Assembly: GCF_016772275.1 (NCBI RefSeq)
Contig: NZ_CP065425.1
Location: 2,324,653 to 2,388,652, forward strand
Direction of reading: 5' to 3'
Length of the DNA stretch: 64,000 bases
DNA from: Heyndrickxia vini
Lineage (GTDB): Bacteria > Bacillota > Bacilli > Bacillales > Bacillaceae_C
Shown here: positions 17,591-25,941 of the stretch, in pieces
Layout of the letters: each line of letters starts with the position of its first letter
How positions within the stretch are numbered: position 1 is the stretch's first letter
Program-made: the position numbers and the translations under genes
The notes under the pieces: model-generated
What the model saw: only the letters and a program-made list of their open reading frames with translations
Told to the model about the DNA's origin: nothing
The model's database searches: none

Positions 17591-18265
17591 ATGAAAAAAT
17601 CATCCATGGAAAACGTGGTATATCAACATTTAAGAAATGCCATATTATCTAGGAAATTGGCACCCGGTAAACAATTAAAAGAAACGACCATATCAGGGGC
17701 ATTACAAGTTAGCCGCACGCCAATTCGTAATGCCATTCAAAAATTATCACTAGAAGGTCTCGTTGATATGATACCTAACAAAGGTGCATTTGTAACAAAC
17801 CCAACAAGAGATGAAATTATACAGGCGTATGAACTCAGAGGGAAATTAGAATATATGGCCCTATGTTTAGCCATCGATTATATGGATGAAAATGACTATG
17901 AAGAAATCAGTCGTTTAATTGAGGAAGAACACAAGGTATTATTAGAAAAGAATGTAGAAGAATATGTAACTGCTAACAAACAATTTCATTTATTAATAAC
18001 GAGAAAATGCCAAAACAAATTTTTAAATAGTTTTATTGAGACTCTTATTAACCAAACTAGCATTTATTTAATTCTATATGACGATTTTTTCGAAAATCCT
18101 TTACAAAAACCTTACAGTCCAAAGGAGCACAAACAAATACTTGAACTTATAAAAAACAATAAAAAAGATGAGCTGAAAATTGAGTTAAGCAAACATTTCG
18201 AACATGCATTGGAAAGTGTAGATAATAAGTATATGGGTTATAAAGAATTGGATGAGATTTTTTAA
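17591..18265 (+). CDS. GntR-family transcriptional regulator, FadR/FCD subfamily
   Basis: The 224-residue protein starts at the ATG at 17591 after GGGGAG; the earlier GTG overlaps that site. The N-terminal winged helix-turn-helix (ILSRKLAPGKQLKETTISGALQVSRTPIRNAIQKLSLEGLV) is of GntR type. The helical C-terminal FCD ligand domain includes AYELRGKLEYMALCLA, HKVLLEKNVEEYV and HKQILELIKNN with metal-type His positions. It is transcribed away from the amino-acid uptake/dehydrogenase operon and is the obvious candidate regulator for it through the palindrome at 17466. The effector is unknown. Confidence 0.92.
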   Translation: MKKSSMENVVYQHLRNAILSRKLAPGKQLKETTISGALQVSRTPIRNAIQKLSLEGLVDMIPNKGAFVTNPTRDEIIQAYELRGKLEYMALCLAIDYMDENDYEEISRLIEEEHKVLLEKNVEEYVTANKQFHLLITRKCQNKFLNSFIETLINQTSIYLILYDDFFENPLQKPYSPKEHKQILELIKNNKKDELKIELSKHFEHALESVDNKYMGYKELDEIF

Positions 18266-18355
18266 TTCATACATTAAAGGGTTCGGAATTTATTTTCCTT
18301 ACCCTTTACATTTTACAAATACGAAAATAAAAGATTTAATTCAGTCGATCTATTT

Positions 18356-18916
18356 TTATAAGGTAAACTCTCTTTTTATTATTTTTGCAACATCTTCAGC
18401 ACTTTTTCTAGTATTATTTATTCTTAAATAATTTTCTCTTTTAATTTCATCTTTATAAGAATTCAATCGATATTTTTTTAAAGTGTTTAGTAAATCTTGA
18501 TTAGACTTTTCGATATTCCTTTTCGTCGGTTTTTGTTCAAGTCTGTAAGGGCTTTTGTTTCTCACAAGTCTTTCATCTGCGTCAGCCTCTAATTCGACAA
18601 AAAACACCTCTCCCCCTTTAGTCTCAAAAATTCTGCAAACTTTATCAATATAATCCCAATCAGATTTTAGATCAAAGGCCCAAACATATGTGAAAATTAA
18701 TCCATACATAGTACTTTTCGACACTTCTTCAAATATTTCTTGTCGAAACAATTTTACTAAACGATTCCCCTCCGTTGTTCCATATTCAAAAAAAGGATTT
18801 ACTAATTCAATGGTCATATGATTGTGGAATAATTTAAGGTCAGTTATTTTTGATAATTCATTGCCAACTGTCATTTTGCCTACTGCTTGAGGTCCAAATA
18901 TTAGAATAAATTTCAT
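18356..18916 (-). CDS. P-loop NTPase/kinase-like protein (shikimate-kinase-like AAA fold)
   Basis: The 186-residue protein starts MKFILIFGPQAVGKMTVG, with a P-loop of form GPQAVGKMT and GAGGGGGC upstream. A conserved HNHMTIELVNPFF follows, as in small nucleoside/shikimate-kinase-like proteins of Firmicutes, and then a lid region rich in Arg (ERLVRNKSPYRLEQKPTKRN). The substrate is unknown; several such proteins are annotated only as AAA-family ATPases. It appears monocistronic, downstream of and convergent with the GntR gene. Function beyond nucleotide binding is not supported. Confidence 0.7.
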   Translation of the reverse strand: MKFILIFGPQAVGKMTVGNELSKITDLKLFHNHMTIELVNPFFEYGTTEGNRLVKLFRQEIFEEVSKSTMYGLIFTYVWAFDLKSDWDYIDKVCRIFETKGGEVFFVELEADADERLVRNKSPYRLEQKPTKRNIEKSNQDLLNTLKKYRLNSYKDEIKRENYLRINNTRKSAEDVAKIIKREFTL

Positions 18917-19037
18917 TTTCCTGCCCCCTCGATTGAACTAGATTATTTAGACAAATTCACGTACTGGGCCTTCACTACTCTCTTCATTTCTTCAGCCTTC
19001 CCAAGTTGAATGAATATTTTTTGAATATCACACATTA

Positions 19038-19250
19038 CTACATTTGGAGTGTTATGTTGCTGTCGATACACATAAATTCTTGCCCCTTTAAAGTAAAAGT
19101 GGCATGCATGACACTTCCCTCTTCACCAGGTTCATTTGCACCATAACGAGTTATACTTGTTATATCAGAATCCTCAATTAATGATGTATAAAATTTCATT
19201 GCTTCTTCCGCTTTTCCTTGAAACATTAAAAATGGGGTAACTTTTTCCAT
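19038..19250 (-). pseudogene. Truncated VOC-family (PhnB/YjdN-like) protein
   Basis: From the ATG at 19250, ten bases after AAGGAG, the frame encodes 70 residues: MEKVTPFLMFQGKAEEAMKFYTSL and the later GSVMHATFTLKGQEFMCIDSN. This matches the first half of PhnB-type VOC proteins, which usually run to about 130-150 residues. It ends prematurely in ITLQM. Beyond it, in a different frame, an open stretch on the minus strand ending at 18943 reads GKAEEMKRVVKAQYVNLSK and is not the expected VOC C-terminus. I read this as a degraded gene caused by deletion. A functional half-domain cannot be excluded. Confidence 0.65.
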
Positions 19251-19338
19251 AGTATACATTCTCCTTAGTTGCGATTCTTTTATCATTTCCAGCAGGGTTA
19301 TATTATATCTTTTGTACTAATTACGTAAAACTCAAATA

Positions 19339-20358
19339 TTAATTTGCCAAAATCTTATCTAAAATAACTTGGTTTTCATGACCATCTTGAATCGTTGGTA
19401 AATCTCTATCCAATTTATCAAAAGTAATATATTCATATACTTTTTCCAAAAACGGATAAAAAGCTGGATAATAAGCTTTCACTTCTGTAGTAAGATGAAA
19501 AGGTATTTGCCCTTGTTGAAGAATATGGATTTCTTCTAATGGTTTACTTCCTTTTCCATATTTAAGAGTATGATCATTCATCAGCACAATCGTTCCCGAA
19601 TTACCAAATATCCTTAATTGGGATCCGAATCCATGGTTTACCCCTGAAAGCAGTTGAAGGGAAAAAGTAGAATTATTTTTCATCTTACCATGAATAAAAA
19701 ATGCATCATCTGCATCCCGAAACTCACCTGCACCCTCTGACACATGTGTGTGTACAAAGCCATTAATTTTTTCTATTTCATCACCTACTATCCATCTCAT
19801 ACAATCAATCATATGGGATCCAATTGCACCTAACATTCCACCAAATTGTTGTTTTTGCGCCATCCATCCTCTTTTTGTTGATTGAAGATGGTCATATTGT
19901 GCACTTGAAATATGATAGTCAAAATGAATAAGTCCGCCTATATTGTTTAAAAATAGTTCTTTCATTTTTTGTCTGATAGGAAGAAATCTCCATTCATAAT
20001 CTATCATTACTTTTGCAGGAAAGTGATTCGTTAGCTCTACTAACTCATTCGATTCATGACGATTCATGGTAAATGGCTTTTCACAAACAACATTAATTCC
20101 CTTTATTAATGCAGTTTTTACCATATTAAAGTGATACGGAGGAAGTGAACTTATAAATAATAAATCGAGTTCTTCGTAATCTAACATCTCTTTCCAGTTC
20201 CGATAATGGGTTGGAATATTCTTTCCACTAAATATTCCATTTGGTAATTGATGACGCTTCATCGTGCAAATTGCTGTTAATTTCATCATAGGATGAGTTT
20301 GGATAATAGGAGCTTGAACATTTAAACCAAAGCCACCTCCAATGATTCCTACTCGCAT
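19339..20358 (-). CDS. Gfo/Idh/MocA-family oxidoreductase
   Basis: The 339-residue protein has an N-terminal Rossmann fold (MRVGIIGGGFGLNVQAP), the family strand LDLLFISSLPPYHFNMVKTALIKG, the catalytic-lysine motif VVCEKPFTMN near residue 94, and the C-terminal substrate domain including GGMLGAIGSHMIDCMRWIVGD with its active-site HxxD-like element. AGGAGGAG precedes the ATG. These NAD(P)-dependent enzymes act on sugars, inositols or related polyols. Nothing nearby fixes the substrate. It reads as a single-gene unit. Confidence 0.88.
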   Translation of the reverse strand: MRVGIIGGGFGLNVQAPIIQTHPMMKLTAICTMKRHQLPNGIFSGKNIPTHYRNWKEMLDYEELDLLFISSLPPYHFNMVKTALIKGINVVCEKPFTMNRHESNELVELTNHFPAKVMIDYEWRFLPIRQKMKELFLNNIGGLIHFDYHISSAQYDHLQSTKRGWMAQKQQFGGMLGAIGSHMIDCMRWIVGDEIEKINGFVHTHVSEGAGEFRDADDAFFIHGKMKNNSTFSLQLLSGVNHGFGSQLRIFGNSGTIVLMNDHTLKYGKGSKPLEEIHILQQGQIPFHLTTEVKAYYPAFYPFLEKVYEYITFDKLDRDLPTIQDGHENQVILDKILAN

Positions 20359-20445
20359 CTCAGTACTCCTCCTAACTTTTATTAATAGTAAAATTAAAAG
20401 CAGTAGATTTTGTCTACCGCTTTTAGACTTTGTTTACTTACTCGA

Positions 20446-20925
20446 TTACTTTTTTTTAGCTAGACCCCTGCCTAAGAAGTTCGCAGAAACTGGTGTTTTC
20501 CCAACTTCCCTCGCCCAAACAGATAGCTGGCCAATATGATGAATTTCATGAGCAATCATATGTCTCATAATTTCACCCCAAGTATCTTGAAAAATACGAC
20601 CATCAGGCGCAGTATCAGTAAAAATATTATTTTCCATTTCATCCTTCCAATTAAGCACAAATCCCTCTACTTCGGGTTTAAATGCGGCTTCCAATTCCCT
20701 AACAAGTGTCAAGCTCCGATAATCATCAAAGCTCTCCTGAAAATCCGGCTTCCCTTGCATTACGCGAATCCAACTCCACTCTACATCAATTATGTGGAAG
20801 AGTGTATGCAAAATACCACCAACCCCACCTGTACGGACAAGAAGCAGCTCCGCTTCTTCTACATCTTCGCACCACTTAAACCACTCATCTCTTACTTGCC
20901 AGTTATATTGAAATAATGTTTTCAT
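20446..20925 (-). CDS. DinB/YfiT-type four-helix metal-binding protein
   Basis: The 159-residue protein has the DinB layout: four helices with metal-binding histidines, one in HTLFHIIDVEWSWI (about 41-54) and two in AHEIHHIGQLSVWAREVG (about 125-142). The start MKTLFQYNW is behind GAGGAGGAG. DinB proteins resemble bacillithiol-S-transferases and maleylpyruvate isomerases, so a thiol-transfer role is possible, but the family's members are mostly uncharacterised. Confidence 0.88.
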   Translation of the reverse strand: MKTLFQYNWQVRDEWFKWCEDVEEAELLLVRTGGVGGILHTLFHIIDVEWSWIRVMQGKPDFQESFDDYRSLTLVRELEAAFKPEVEGFVLNWKDEMENNIFTDTAPDGRIFQDTWGEIMRHMIAHEIHHIGQLSVWAREVGKTPVSANFLGRGLAKKK

Positions 20926-21022
20926 CTTGGCTCCTCCTCAAAGTTTCCTTTCAAATTGAATGAAGAAATGATAGATTCTTAAATATGTATCAAAGGAACA
21001 TAGAACGTTTAATGGAAACAAT

Positions 21023-21640
21023 TCAATCAAAATATATCGGTTCATCAGAACGATTTGCTACTCTTATTGCCATCTCAATTTGTGATTTAGTATTTCGTGC
21101 TTCTGATAGTTCAGGAAGTTCATTTTCAGCAAAGAAGCCTACATCACTTGTTTCGATTCCTTCCAATGGCTTCCCGCCAATAATATCGCATTGGATGAAA
21201 ATTTTATACACATGATAAAGTGAAGGTGGATGTGGATGATACTTTTTATCTAAAATTCCTAATAGCTTAACTGCTTTTACATCGTAGCCTGATTCTTCCT
21301 TTACTTCTTTAGTGGCAACTTCGCTTGGAGAATATCCGATATCTGCCCATCCGCCCGGTAATGCCCACTTGTTATCTGTCTTTTCTTTAACCATTAGAAT
21401 TTTCTTATTTCTTAAAACAACAGCTCGAATATCTACTTTTGGTGTTTGATAGCCTGTTTCATTTGCGAATAAATCTTTTAAAATATTTATGTCCATATCT
21501 GTTTGCTTTGATATTATTTCTAAACTGATTTTTCTAATTAACTCGAATCTTTCCCGATCATATATATCTTTAGAATACGTTAATCCTGCTTGAGCAATTG
21601 CTTGGAGTTGTTTCGCCCATTCTAGCCATTTTGGTTCCAT
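21023..21640 (-). CDS. NUDIX hydrolase, YjhB-like
   Basis: The 205-residue protein has the N-terminal helical extension typical of YjhB-like proteins (WLEWAKQLQAIAQAGLTYSKD, ERFELIRKISLEI), then the NUDIX fold with PGGWADIGYSPSEVATKEVKEESGY. The box keeps the K-E-V-x-E-E-x-G catalytic half, but the first consensus Glu is replaced by Tyr in GYSPSE. GGGGGG precedes the ATG. Likely substrates are nucleoside-diphosphate derivatives such as ADP-ribose, by analogy only. The gene abuts the repeat/IS region, and its promoter lies in the 310-base interval before the IS. Confidence 0.88.
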   Translation of the reverse strand: MEPKWLEWAKQLQAIAQAGLTYSKDIYDRERFELIRKISLEIISKQTDMDINILKDLFANETGYQTPKVDIRAVVLRNKKILMVKEKTDNKWALPGGWADIGYSPSEVATKEVKEESGYDVKAVKLLGILDKKYHPHPPSLYHVYKIFIQCDIIGGKPLEGIETSDVGFFAENELPELSEARNTKSQIEMAIRVANRSDEPIYFD

Positions 21641-21950
21641 TAAAATCCCCCCTTTTACGTATAAAGTTTTTGTCCATTTTCCCTGTTACTTAAAACTTCG
21701 TTAACCGACAAAAAAATCCTTCTTTTGAAACTTTTTATATTCATTAATTACTTACGGGTAGAAAGAGTATCTTTGAGTGGAGAATTTTAATTGCTTATCG
21801 ATTCCCAATTCATCTATTGAATCACAGGGTATGAAATGATTTTTGGAGGATGTGTGAATTTTTCGTGACTTGGTACGTGGATTATAATTGAATAACCAGT
21901 GACATTTAAATAAGCGGAGACTTTCCGGTTAATTCCAAAACGGTGAGGTT
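21641..21950. other. Intergenic region between NUDIX gene and IS element
   Basis: This 310-base stretch has no supported gene. It contains the NUDIX upstream region and, at 21907-21933, one copy of a short repeat (TAAATAAGCGGAG...) that recurs on the far side of the IS. Confidence 0.5.
21907..21933. repeat. Short repeat, copy 1 (left of IS)
   Basis: TAAATAAGCGGAGACTTTCC and the following GGTTAAT match the copy at 23351-23376 with a few substitutions. It lies 17 bases left of the IS end. Confidence 0.6.
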
Positions 21951-22022
21951 AGTCTTAAAAGTGGACACTGGAAAACGAGATTTAGTTTATAATTGAATCA
22001 ACATTTAAAAGGACGTGTTCAC

Positions 22023-22310
22023 ATGGGGAAGCATCATTCACAAGAATACAAAGAGTATGTTTCAAAGTTAGTTGTGGAGGAAGGCAGAAAAGCAACAGAA
22101 GTTGCCTATGAGCTTGAGATCCCTTATAAGACCCTCATTATCTGGGTTAAGGCATACAGGGAGAAATTGAACAGTAAGAAGCCAGATTATATTACACCCA
22201 AAGAACTGGAAGATCTTAAGAAACAACACGAAAGGGAAATAGAACAGTTAAGAGAGGAAAATGAAATCCTAAAAAAGACCATGCACATCTTCACAAAAAG
22301 CCAAAAGTAA
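22023..22310 (+). CDS. IS3-family transposase OrfA (helix-turn-helix)
   Basis: The 95-residue protein starts at the ATG at 22023 after AAAAGGA; an in-frame upstream TTG has no ribosome site. It has a helix-turn-helix ([33 protein letters not shown]-like region at about 15-45) and a C-terminal leucine-zipper-like coil ([24 protein letters not shown]). OrfA binds the terminal repeats. The heptamer A-AAA-AAG at 22271-22277 lies in its frame and should allow a -1 shift into orfB, giving the OrfAB transposase. Alone, OrfA regulates transposition. Confidence 0.92.
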   Translation: MGKHHSQEYKEYVSKLVVEEGRKATEVAYELEIPYKTLIIWVKAYREKLNSKKPDYITPKELEDLKKQHEREIEQLREENEILKKTMHIFTKSQK

Positions 22311-23197
22311 TTTACGCCTTCATTCAAGCCCACTCAGATGAATACGCTGTGTGGAAGATGTGTAAAGTTTTAGAAGTATCAACTAGTGGGTACTACAAGT
22401 GGCTAAGGGTCCAGAATAATCCTCTTTCTAAGAAGGAATATTACCGTTTAGAGATCCAACAAAAAATTAGTAGATCTTTTCACGAGAGTTACGGAACCTA
22501 TGGAAGCCCTAGAGTTCACGATGACCTAATGGAATGGGGGTATAGTATTTCGCAAAAAACAGTGGCACGAATGATGAAGGAAATGGGGTTAAGAGCTACT
22601 CCAATAGAAAAGTACGTAGTTACTACAGATTCTAATCATGATTTAACTATTTACCCTAACCTACTTAACCGACAATTTGATGTAGAGGAACCCAATAAGG
22701 TTTGGGTAGCTGACATTACATATATTTGGACGTTGGAAGGATGGCTGTACTTATCGTCGATTATGGATTTATTCTCTAGAAAAATTGTAGGGTGGAGTCT
22801 TGCCACTCACATGAAAAAGGAGTTAGCCATACAAGCGTTAAATATGGCGATTGTTTCAAGGCAGCCCGAAGACGGGTTTATTCATCATTCTGATCGCGGC
22901 TCTCAATATTGTTCGCATGATTACATTGATATCTTGAAAGAACAGAATGCACAAATAAGCATGAGTAAAAAAGGTGACCCATACGATAACGCCTGCATTG
23001 AATCATTCCATGCCACAATCAAAAAAGATTTAATTTACAGAAGACGCTTTAAAACAAGAGAGGAAGCTGTAAAGGCAATAAATTACTATATTAGTAGTTT
23101 TTATAATGGAAAAAGAAAACATACCACTTTGGATAATTGTTCTCCTAACCAATTCGAGAAAAAACAGCAACAAAATGAAGTGGAGTATACCTCATAA
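22265..23197 (+). CDS. IS3-family transposase OrfB (DDE integrase core), expressed by -1 frameshift
   Basis: The frame is open from 22265, overlaps orfA in the -1 register, and has no good independent start; a GTG at 22349 is the first plausible one. Domains are an HTH_21-like segment ([21 protein letters not shown]) and an rve core with the DDE triad: Asp in [11 protein letters not shown], Asp in [11 protein letters not shown], and Glu in [15 protein letters not shown]. The last is followed by the family's [19 protein letters not shown] end. All catalytic residues are present, so the element may be active. Confidence 0.92.
   Translation, partial: NPKKDHAHLHKKPKVIYAFIQAHSDEYAVWKMCKVLEVSTSGYYKWLRVQNNPLSKKEYYRLEIQQKISRSFHESYGTYGSPRVHDDLMEWGYSISQKTVARMMKEMGLRATPIEKYVVTTDSNHDLTIYPNLLNRQFDVEEPNKVWVADITYIWTLEGWLYLSSIMDLFSRKIVGWSLATHMKKELAIQALNMAIVSRQPEDGFIHHSDRGSQYCSHDYIDILKEQNAQISMSKKGDPYDNACIESFHATIKKDLIYRRRFKTREEAVKAINYYISSFYNGKRKHTTLDNCSPNQFEKKQQQNEVEYTS
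22271..22277 (+). promoter_or_regulatory. Programmed -1 frameshift heptamer A-AAA-AAG
   Basis: The slippery sequence is phased X-XXY-YYZ in the orfA frame and sits inside the orfA/orfB overlap, as in other IS3-family elements. Confidence 0.8.
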
Positions 23198-23208
23198 ATT
23201 AGCCATTT

Positions 23209-23257
23209 GGTGTTAGAAATAATCAGTCGTGGTTTTGGACTGATTATTTCTAACACC
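23209..23257 (+). terminator. Long hairpin downstream of orfB
   Basis: A perfect 20-bp stem (GGTGTTAGAAATAATCAGTC and its complement) with a 9-base loop lies 12 bases after the transposase stop. No T-tract follows, so termination may be only partial. Confidence 0.6.
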
Positions 23258-23324
23258 CCAGCAAACGAAGTGCGGTAGTGTTTTATTAAAAAAGTCTCGA
23301 TTTTTATTGTCTACTTTCTTGACA

Positions 23325-23560
23325 GAAGACCAACGGAGCGTGTTTCGGGGTAAATAAGCGTAGATTTTCCGATTATGCAAAGAAAAATCCTCTATTTTTA
23401 CGTTTTTTGCATCATTAGGCGGAATTCGTCCGTCTATTGATGCAATTTTTAGTGCTATTTCTTAAATAAGCGAAATTTCTCCGCTTATTTATCAAACTAG
23501 CTTTAGCTTCTAATGAACTTGTACAACTTATAAGGCGGTTTTGGGAAAAAGAAAAATTTT
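23325..23560. repeat. Palindromic repeat unit right of the IS
   Basis: A unit of about 140 bases is framed by TAAATAAGCG (23351-) and CGCTTATTTA (to 23491). Inside, TTGCATCA (23407-23414) pairs with TGATGCAA (23438-23445) around GGCGGA/TCCGTC. At its right end TAAATAAGCG (23463-) pairs with CGCTTATTTA (to 23491) in a 9- to 10-bp stem. No gene is supported here. The unit resembles interspersed palindromic repeats common in Bacillaceae genomes. Confidence 0.55.
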
Positions 23561-23561
23561 A

Positions 23562-23599
23562 AAAAAGGCTTAGCGATATTTGTATCTCAAAGCCTTTTT
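23562..23599 (-). terminator. Terminator of the S-box operon
   Basis: AAAAAGGCTT pairs with AAGCCTTTTT (10 bp) and is followed on the minus strand by a T/A-rich tail. It lies 108 bases past the flavin monooxygenase stop. Confidence 0.7.
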
Positions 23600-23707
23600 G
23601 ACTATGCAATATACTGTGAATTGTGTTGTGAAATTTATGTGATTTGTTATGTGTTTACGTTTGTTATTTACCTTTATGCCCCACACACTACAACCGTTTT
23701 TTTCATT

Positions 23708-25066
23708 TTAAACTGGTAATCTGCTATTTCGATGTTGTCTGGCTGGATGATGTTCATTTAAATAATCATTTCCAAATAAATTTTTACGGAATGTCCCTTC
23801 TTCATAACTTTTTCTGACTAATCCACGCTCTTGTAGAATGGGTATGACATATTCTACGAAATCTTCAAACGTTCCAGGGGTAATCGCATAGGCAATGTTA
23901 AAACCATCTACTCCCGTTACTTCTACCCATTCTTCCAATGAATTTGCAACTGTCGTTGGCGAACCTACAATAACTGGGCCTAAACCTCCAACACCAACAA
24001 ATTCTGCTACCTCCTCTACAGTGAACTCAGTGTATGATTTCAACGCTGACTGAATAGCATCGTTATTCACATATTGAATTTTTTCTTTTGGATCAAGTTC
24101 ATCCAAATTCAGTCCCGTCCATCCTCCAACTAAAGATAGTGCACCTTCATAGCTAGCGTATTTTTTGTAATCATCATATTTCGCTTCCGCTTCTTCCTGT
24201 GTTGGGGCGACAATTGGGGTGATAAGGGTAAGAATCTTTATTTCTTCTGGTTTTCTTCCCGCTCGAATAGCTTCTTCTCGAAAATCTTGAACAGTCTTTT
24301 TTGCACTTTCCATTGTAGTTGCACCAATGAAAACTAACTCTGCATGCCTTACCGCAAATTTTCTGCCTCTAGAGGATGCACCGGCTTGAAAGATAACAGG
24401 CGTTCTTTGAGGTGAAGGTTCACATAAATGTGCACCGGGCACTTTATAATAGGATCCGTCATGTTCAATATCATGAACTTTACTCGGATCAGTATAAATG
24501 CCCTTTACTTTATCTACAATAACTGCGTCATCCTCCCAACTCGCTTCCCATAATTTGTAGACTACATCCATATATTCATCAGCAATATCGTATCTGTTAT
24601 CGTGGCTAATTTGTTTATCAAGACCTATATTTAATGCTGCACTATTCAAATAGGAGGTTACTACATTCCAGCCAATGCGACCTTTCGTTAAATGATCTAA
24701 AGTAGACATTCTTCTGGCAAACGTATATGGATGTTCGTAGCTTGTTGAAGCCGTTAATCCAAATCCTAAATGTTTTGTTACTTGAGCCATAATCGGAACG
24801 ACAAATGCCGGATCGTTTACCGGTACTTGTGCACCTTGGCGAACGGCAGGATCCCTTGAGCCTTGATAAACATCATAAGTACCTAACACATCAGCTAAAA
24901 ATATAGCATCAAAACACCCCTTTTCCAAAACCTGTGCAGTATGTGTCCAATATTCTGCATCTTTATAAGTGGAGGATCGATCATCTGGGTGTGACCATAA
25001 ACCGGGGGATTGATGACCCGCACAATTCATATCAAAAGCATTTAGATAGATTCTTTTTTTAACCAT
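23708..25066 (-). CDS. LLM-class flavin-dependent monooxygenase (NtaA/SnaA/DszA family)
   Basis: The start is the ATG at 25066, seven bases after AAGGAGG; an ATG two codons earlier is too close. The 452-residue protein is a bacterial-luciferase-like enzyme of the NtaA/SnaA/DszA/YxeK branch, shown by FLADVLGTYDVYQGS, the family block LDHLTKGRIGWNVVTSYLNSAALN, the PSPQRTPVIFQAGASSRGR loop, and a VDGFNIAYAITPGTFEDFVE end. Such enzymes use reduced FMN from a partner reductase, here SsuE-like at 25097, to oxidise sulfur, nitrogen or aromatic substrates. The S-box upstream points to organosulfur scavenging when SAM or methionine is low. The exact substrate is unknown. Confidence 0.9.
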   Translation of the reverse strand: MVKKRIYLNAFDMNCAGHQSPGLWSHPDDRSSTYKDAEYWTHTAQVLEKGCFDAIFLADVLGTYDVYQGSRDPAVRQGAQVPVNDPAFVVPIMAQVTKHLGFGLTASTSYEHPYTFARRMSTLDHLTKGRIGWNVVTSYLNSAALNIGLDKQISHDNRYDIADEYMDVVYKLWEASWEDDAVIVDKVKGIYTDPSKVHDIEHDGSYYKVPGAHLCEPSPQRTPVIFQAGASSRGRKFAVRHAELVFIGATTMESAKKTVQDFREEAIRAGRKPEEIKILTLITPIVAPTQEEAEAKYDDYKKYASYEGALSLVGGWTGLNLDELDPKEKIQYVNNDAIQSALKSYTEFTVEEVAEFVGVGGLGPVIVGSPTTVANSLEEWVEVTGVDGFNIAYAITPGTFEDFVEYVIPILQERGLVRKSYEEGTFRKNLFGNDYLNEHHPARQHRNSRLPV

Positions 25067-25096
25067 TTTCATACCTCCTTAAATTTTTTATAAAGA

Positions 25097-25642
25097 TTAT
25101 GCTGTAAATTGTTTTAACTGTTTAATGGACTTAACAAATCCATCAACCTGTTCAGACAAACGTTGAATCGAATCAATATGTGTAAGAGGATTCCGTTTGT
25201 TTGATTTATCAATAGCACTATCTAAAATATAAATTCCTTGTAATGGATTTCCTTTCAATGTTGTGATGAGTGGTTTTAATGCATAATCAAGAGCGAGTAA
25301 GTGTGCACCACTGCCACCTACCATTACAGGAAAAACCGGTTTGCCCTTAAGTATTCTTTCAGGCAATAAATCAATTAATGTCTTTAATACACCGGTATAG
25401 GACGCTTTATACACAGGTGATCCGATAATGACTCCATCTGCATTTATAATCGTTTGTGCCAAATGATCAATATCCGGACTGTCATAACGGCTATTTACTA
25501 AATCTAGAGGTGAGAAATCGACAACTGAAGAATACGCAACAGTAATTCCTTCCTTTTCTAATAAAAATTGAACATGTTTTAACACAAGATCTGTCCTGGA
25601 TTTATCAGATGGGCTCCCACATAAAATTACTACTTTACTCAT
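25097..25642 (-). CDS. NAD(P)H-dependent FMN reductase, SsuE-like
   Basis: The 181-residue flavodoxin-fold reductase starts at the ATG at 25642 with GAAGGTT upstream. It has the phosphate-binding loop ILCGSPSDKSRTD and the SsuE/MsuE landmarks GVIIGSPVYKASYTGVLKTLIDLLP and VMVGGSGAHLLALDYALKPLI. It supplies reduced FMN to the monooxygenase encoded 30 bases downstream. Together they form a two-component system of the alkanesulfonate-monooxygenase kind, under the SAM riboswitch at 25683-25830. Confidence 0.92.
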   Translation of the reverse strand: MSKVVILCGSPSDKSRTDLVLKHVQFLLEKEGITVAYSSVVDFSPLDLVNSRYDSPDIDHLAQTIINADGVIIGSPVYKASYTGVLKTLIDLLPERILKGKPVFPVMVGGSGAHLLALDYALKPLITTLKGNPLQGIYILDSAIDKSNKRNPLTHIDSIQRLSEQVDGFVKSIKQLKQFTA

Positions 25643-25682
25643 TTTACTAACCTTCTTTCTTTTCATATTTTTTCAAATAAAA

Positions 25683-25830
25683 AGTCCTCTTTTCAAAAGA
25701 AAAGAGGACTCCCCAGTGCGTCTACTCTTATCTTCCAAGCGAATGCTTGCTGGAATTAGCACCTTTCTACCTAAGTAGAGGTTGCTGAAGCTTCATCGGG
25801 CCAGTCCCTCGGCTTCTCTGGATAAGAATT
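25683..25830 (-). ncRNA. SAM-I (S-box) riboswitch with terminator
   Basis: On the minus strand the leader opens CTTATCCAGAGAAGCCGAGG and continues GGACTGGCCCGATGA, CAGCAACC and AAGGTGCTAATTCC. These are the conserved S-box elements, including the kink-turn and pseudoknot regions. A 12-bp terminator stem (25683-25694 with 25699-25710, AGTCCTCTTTTC type) with a TTTTT tail closes it. It should stop transcription of the reductase/monooxygenase operon when SAM is abundant. Confidence 0.95.
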
Positions 25831-25941
25831 ATTAAGTTTTGTTAATCATAATATTTGAACATTTAATTTGTCAAGATTAATTCTGACCTTTTTTATAAGA
25901 ATTATAAGATTTATAGTTTAAGCTACAAATTCTATTACATA

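Larger units (their letters stand above)
21951..23324 (+). mobile_element. IS3-family insertion sequence
   Basis: The roughly 1.37-kb element carries orfA and orfB in overlapping frames and imperfect terminal inverted repeats. The left end begins AGTCTTAAAAGTGGACA (21951-). The right end, read inward from 23324, begins TGTCAAGAAAGTAGACA; about 12 of 17 bases agree, and CGAGA recurs further in on both sides. Target duplication is not clear. A 20-bp stem lies downstream of orfB. The element looks intact. Confidence 0.85.

Noticed and set aside
23209-23257. 20-bp stem after the transposase considered as a CRISPR-like repeat or attachment site
   Set aside because: There is one copy only, no spacer series, and it sits inside the insertion sequence; a transcription hairpin is the simpler reading.
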